Assembly: GCF_021533215.1 (NCBI RefSeq)
Contig: NZ_JAJNKA010000005.1
Span: 186,001 to 250,000 of the forward strand
Reading direction: 5' to 3'
DNA from: Portibacter lacus
Lineage (GTDB): Bacteria > Bacteroidota > Bacteroidia > Chitinophagales > Saprospiraceae
DNA length: 64,000 nucleotides
The notes below the pieces were generated by a model. The model was not told the origin of the DNA. It saw nothing but the letters and a program-made list of their open reading frames with translations, and ran no database searches. Numbering within the stretch: the first letter of the stretch is position 1; every line of letters begins with the position of its first letter. Shown one piece after another: positions 61,411-64,000 of this stretch. A program made the translations under genes and the position numbers.

Positions 61411-63186
61411 CTACCAACCTGTATTTTGAGTCAATTGTGGATTAAGTACGATTTCATCCGATGGTAAAGGGAATAAATAAGAGTGTTCTGGAAATGGTGG
61501 TGCTTGTCCTGGAATTAACTGCACATATCCTTCGGCTGCATCATTCTGAATCGGTATGGTTTTCGTATAATCCGCTTGTTTAATCCATCTTCCCAGTTGA
61601 ACTTCTGTTGCATAATCCATTTTTTTCCATCTTCTTAGGTCTTCTCTTCTAAATCCATCAGCCATTAATTCTATGGCTCTTTCTCTTCTGATTTCGAATA
61701 ACACTGGATCTACAGATGGATCTCTAGTCGGATCGAAAGCTGCGTCTATACTATTTACATCCATGGGTGCAACTTCTCCACGCGCTCTTAACTTGTTAAT
61801 GGTTTCATCCGCAATAGCTTGATTAAACGTGCCCATTTCCCATGTTGCTTCTGCATAATTAAGCATCACTTCACCTATTCTGAAAATTGGAAAGTCATTG
61901 ATATCTGCAGAAGAAACTCTTGGATTAAGATCATTATATATCTTCCATAATCGGTATCCATTTCCAGTCTGTGTAGGTGCTAGAAGGTCAAAATTAGGCA
62001 CTTCTCCTGTTGCTCTTCCTGACCAGTTAGCGTCCGGTAATTCTTTATATGGAAATCCACCTGTTATTGATTTCAAAACTGGAAAGTATTCTTGATCAGC
62101 TGGATCTTCTGTAAATGTCCATGTGTCTACAGAACCATTCCCGATAATCTTGTAAGGTGGTGGTGTCATAACCAAAAGCCTTGTATCTCTATTTCTAAAT
62201 TCAGCATATGGATCTTTATCGCCTTCGAAAAGCGGGCTATTGTGAACCGTCAATCCATCTTTACATAAAAATTTGTCAATTCCTTTTCTCGTGATGTCAT
62301 ACTTATTATTCGTAGATCTTGTATTCGTAGAATTCCAATGTGTCAAAATATCTACAACAAAATGCTTGTACAGAATGATTCCGTCTTTATTTCCTAGATC
62401 TTCACTGTTGTATACCTGGTCATAATTTGGATGAATCGTTGGATACTTATCCATTAATTCTCTAGATGCTTTAATAGAAGCATCTAAGTATTTTTCCTGA
62501 TCTCCTAGGTTATGATACTTTCTCCATGTTCCTTCGAACAGACCGAATCGAGAAATAAAGGCTTTCACAACGTTTTTATTAATGGTATTCGGACCGTCAC
62601 CTTCTTCCTTAACGGTTTCTGTTGCTTCTAGTAAATCTCTTAACATGTTTCCTGCTACAACATCTCTGCTATCTCTAGGACCATATAATTTCTCTAAGTC
62701 CGTATCCTTCAGTGTTGTTTCTAGCCAAGGAACTCCTCCATATAACTTTAGCAGTTTAAAATATTCATGTGCTCTGAAAAACAAACCCACACCTCTCCAG
62801 TGTGCAATTTCTTCTTCCGTCATATCGCTATTCACAATGTTATCAAGCATGATATTAACCACTCTAATATTAGCATAGGTATTATTCCATGTAGCTGAAG
62901 TTGCAGGCACATTAAGATTACTCCATGAGTATGCTGGACCTACGGTACTGCCTCCATTCTGAATTAAATCAGCTTGTGGCTCCGTTGCATGTATTCCTCC
63001 TGTAGATCTCGCGTAGGTTTCAAAAAAATCGTAGAAACTCCAAGCGTAAAGTTTAACATTATTGTAAGTTGAAAACGTAGTTGCTTCCGACAGCTCGTCT
63101 TGGGGCACTAGGTTTAGAAAATCATCACTACAACTTGTAAAACTTATGAGCGTGACGATGAATAAAATTTTATATATCTGTTTCAT
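61411..63186 (-). CDS. susD: SusD/RagB-family nutrient-binding outer-membrane lipoprotein
   Basis: A 591-residue SusD-like protein with a lipobox ending SFTSC followed by SDDFLN, a lipoprotein export pattern common in this group. TPR-like regions are visible (VGLFFRAHEYFKLLKLYGGVP would be the typical AxxYF-LV--YG motif), and the C-terminal RagB region has FEIRRERAIELMADGFRREDL and FPLPSDEIVLNPQLTQNTGW. It captures oligosaccharide for the SusC transporter 13 bases upstream. The start at 63186 is used, because the longer in-frame start at 63222 overlaps susC and precedes the signal peptide. Confidence 0.93.
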   Translation of the reverse strand: MKQIYKILFIVTLISFTSCSDDFLNLVPQDELSEATTFSTYNNVKLYAWSFYDFFETYARSTGGIHATEPQADLIQNGGSTVGPAYSWSNLNVPATSATWNNTYANIRVVNIMLDNIVNSDMTEEEIAHWRGVGLFFRAHEYFKLLKLYGGVPWLETTLKDTDLEKLYGPRDSRDVVAGNMLRDLLEATETVKEEGDGPNTINKNVVKAFISRFGLFEGTWRKYHNLGDQEKYLDASIKASRELMDKYPTIHPNYDQVYNSEDLGNKDGIILYKHFVVDILTHWNSTNTRSTNNKYDITRKGIDKFLCKDGLTVHNSPLFEGDKDPYAEFRNRDTRLLVMTPPPYKIIGNGSVDTWTFTEDPADQEYFPVLKSITGGFPYKELPDANWSGRATGEVPNFDLLAPTQTGNGYRLWKIYNDLNPRVSSADINDFPIFRIGEVMLNYAEATWEMGTFNQAIADETINKLRARGEVAPMDVNSIDAAFDPTRDPSVDPVLFEIRRERAIELMADGFRREDLRRWKKMDYATEVQLGRWIKQADYTKTIPIQNDAAEGYVQLIPGQAPPFPEHSYLFPLPSDEIVLNPQLTQNTGW

Positions 63187-63199
63187 TTTTGTCTCTTTT

Positions 63200-64000
63200 T
63201 TAGAATGTTGTATTAAGTCCAATAGAATAGTTGCTCATCAATGGGTAAACTCCATTCGAGCCATAATCCGGATCTAGCCCTTTAGGCAGATGATCAAATG
63301 TGTGAATATTGTTACCTGCAACAAATACTCGCAATTGCTGTAATTTCACTCTTGAAAGGATTTTCTTAGGAATAGCATAACCTATCGTAATATTTTGGAT
63401 TCTCATATAGCTCTCGTTGCTTAAGTACTTGGTTTGTACTCTTCTGCTTCTGCCATAATTGCTTCCTGTATTACCATTCGGCTCTCCATAAACTCTTGGG
63501 TAGAATGCATCCTGATTATCTGGTGTCCAGTAGTCTAATTGGTGTTTGTAGATGTTATCAAATACCGATGGATAAGGCCATATTACATCTGAATCTCTCC
63601 ATAAGTCTCTTTTACCCACTCCACTAAGTACAAAGGAAAGATCTAAGCCTTTATAACCTACATTTCCATTGATACCAAATAAATATCTTCTATTAGAATT
63701 ACCGATGATCTCTACATCTCCAGGTCCTGTATTAGGTACCAAGTTTCCTGACTCATCATACATACCCTCTAAGGTTCCATTTCCAGCATTGATGACGCCA
63801 TCTCCATTAAGATCCTTATATTTTATATCTCCAGGATAAGGTGTCGGTGCATTTTCAATCTGAACTACGCCTTCTTTAAGTTGACGATTCGGACCTGATA
63901 AATGCGCATCTAGTGTTCCACCTACAAAATCATCTACTGTATAATATCCATCCGTTACATATCCCCAGATCTCTCTTGGATCTTTTCCGACATAGAAATT
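63200..64000 (-). CDS. susC: SusC/RagA TonB-dependent transporter, C-terminal part only
   Basis: The frame is open from the stop at 63200 to the right edge (267 codons); the internal Met at 63763 is not the start. The translated right-hand part reads EIWGYVTDGYYTVDDF and YPGDIKYKDLNGDGVIN, both hallmarks of SusC-type proteins, followed by beta-barrel strands ending YSIGLNTTF with a terminal Phe. About 700-800 N-terminal residues lie outside the window. With SusD it forms the glycan import complex. Confidence 0.93.
   Translation of the reverse strand, partial: NFYVGKDPREIWGYVTDGYYTVDDFVGGTLDAHLSGPNRQLKEGVVQIENAPTPYPGDIKYKDLNGDGVINAGNGTLEGMYDESGNLVPNTGPGDVEIIGNSNRRYLFGINGNVGYKGLDLSFVLSGVGKRDLWRDSDVIWPYPSVFDNIYKHQLDYWTPDNQDAFYPRVYGEPNGNTGSNYGRSRRVQTKYLSNESYMRIQNITIGYAIPKKILSRVKLQQLRVFVAGNNIHTFDHLPKGLDPDYGSNGVYPLMSNYSIGLNTTF

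Overview
The window is about 64 kb of AT-rich, gene-dense DNA from a member of the Bacteroidota, most likely a marine or algal-polysaccharide-associated one. Three things support this: a SusC/SusD pair with a sulfatase and LamG/PKD lipoproteins at the right end, a type IX secretion (Por) sorting domain on one protein, and A-rich translation starts instead of Shine-Dalgarno sites. No rRNA, tRNA, CRISPR array, transposase or phage gene was found.

Positions 1-50493 are one long plus-strand surface-polysaccharide locus. It opens with a cut WbpE-like aminotransferase, an unusual pair of PLP enzymes (945-3532) and a WbpD-like acetyltransferase fused to a four-helix-bundle domain. A glycosyltransferase, an FkbM methyltransferase and a Wzx flippase follow. 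Two complete, colinear and clearly diverged pseudaminic-acid operons come next (pseB-pseC-methylase-pseF-pseGH-pseI at 8528-14503 and 16765-22866), separated by a GT4 and a WbpB-like dehydrogenase. Then come a second flippase, a sulfotransferase, a KpsS-like protein, a Wzy-like polymerase, several glycosyltransferases, acyltransferases, a pectate-lyase-fold lipoprotein, and a bi-domain oxidoreductase plus heparinase II/III pair.

Positions 36567-40215 look like a bacillosamine-type cassette (PglD, PglE/LegC, PglF/LegB and PglC homologues). Positions 40217-49208 hold GDP-mannose/GDP-fucose genes (gmd, fcl, manC), a UDP-GlcNAc 2-epimerase, and a sugar mutarotase, transporter and isomerase. The locus ends with a GT4 gene at 50493. 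Together these genes can supply pseudaminic acid, a bacillosamine-type sugar, an acetamido uronic acid and GDP-fucose, and can assemble, sulfate, methylate and export a glycan.

A convergent minus-strand operon (50474-55080) encodes a GT39-like membrane enzyme, a glycosyltransferase, a polysaccharide deacetylase and a FemAB/GNAT-like protein. From 55274 to the right edge a minus-strand polysaccharide-utilisation locus runs SusC (cut), SusD, LamG/PKD lipoprotein, sulfatase, and a 1160-residue Asp-box/PKD/LamG protein with a T9SS tail. A hairpin followed by a T-run lies just after susD.

The most unusual structure is a set of intergenic repeat elements inside the polysaccharide locus. Two copies of a four-helix-bundle ORF (the family of 23S-rRNA intervening-sequence proteins) are each flanked on the left by a short-phrase repeat array and on the right by a related inverted phrase lying inside the coding sequence of the next gene (wbpD, manC). 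Two further loci (before fcl and before wecB) have inverted phrase repeats without the ORF.
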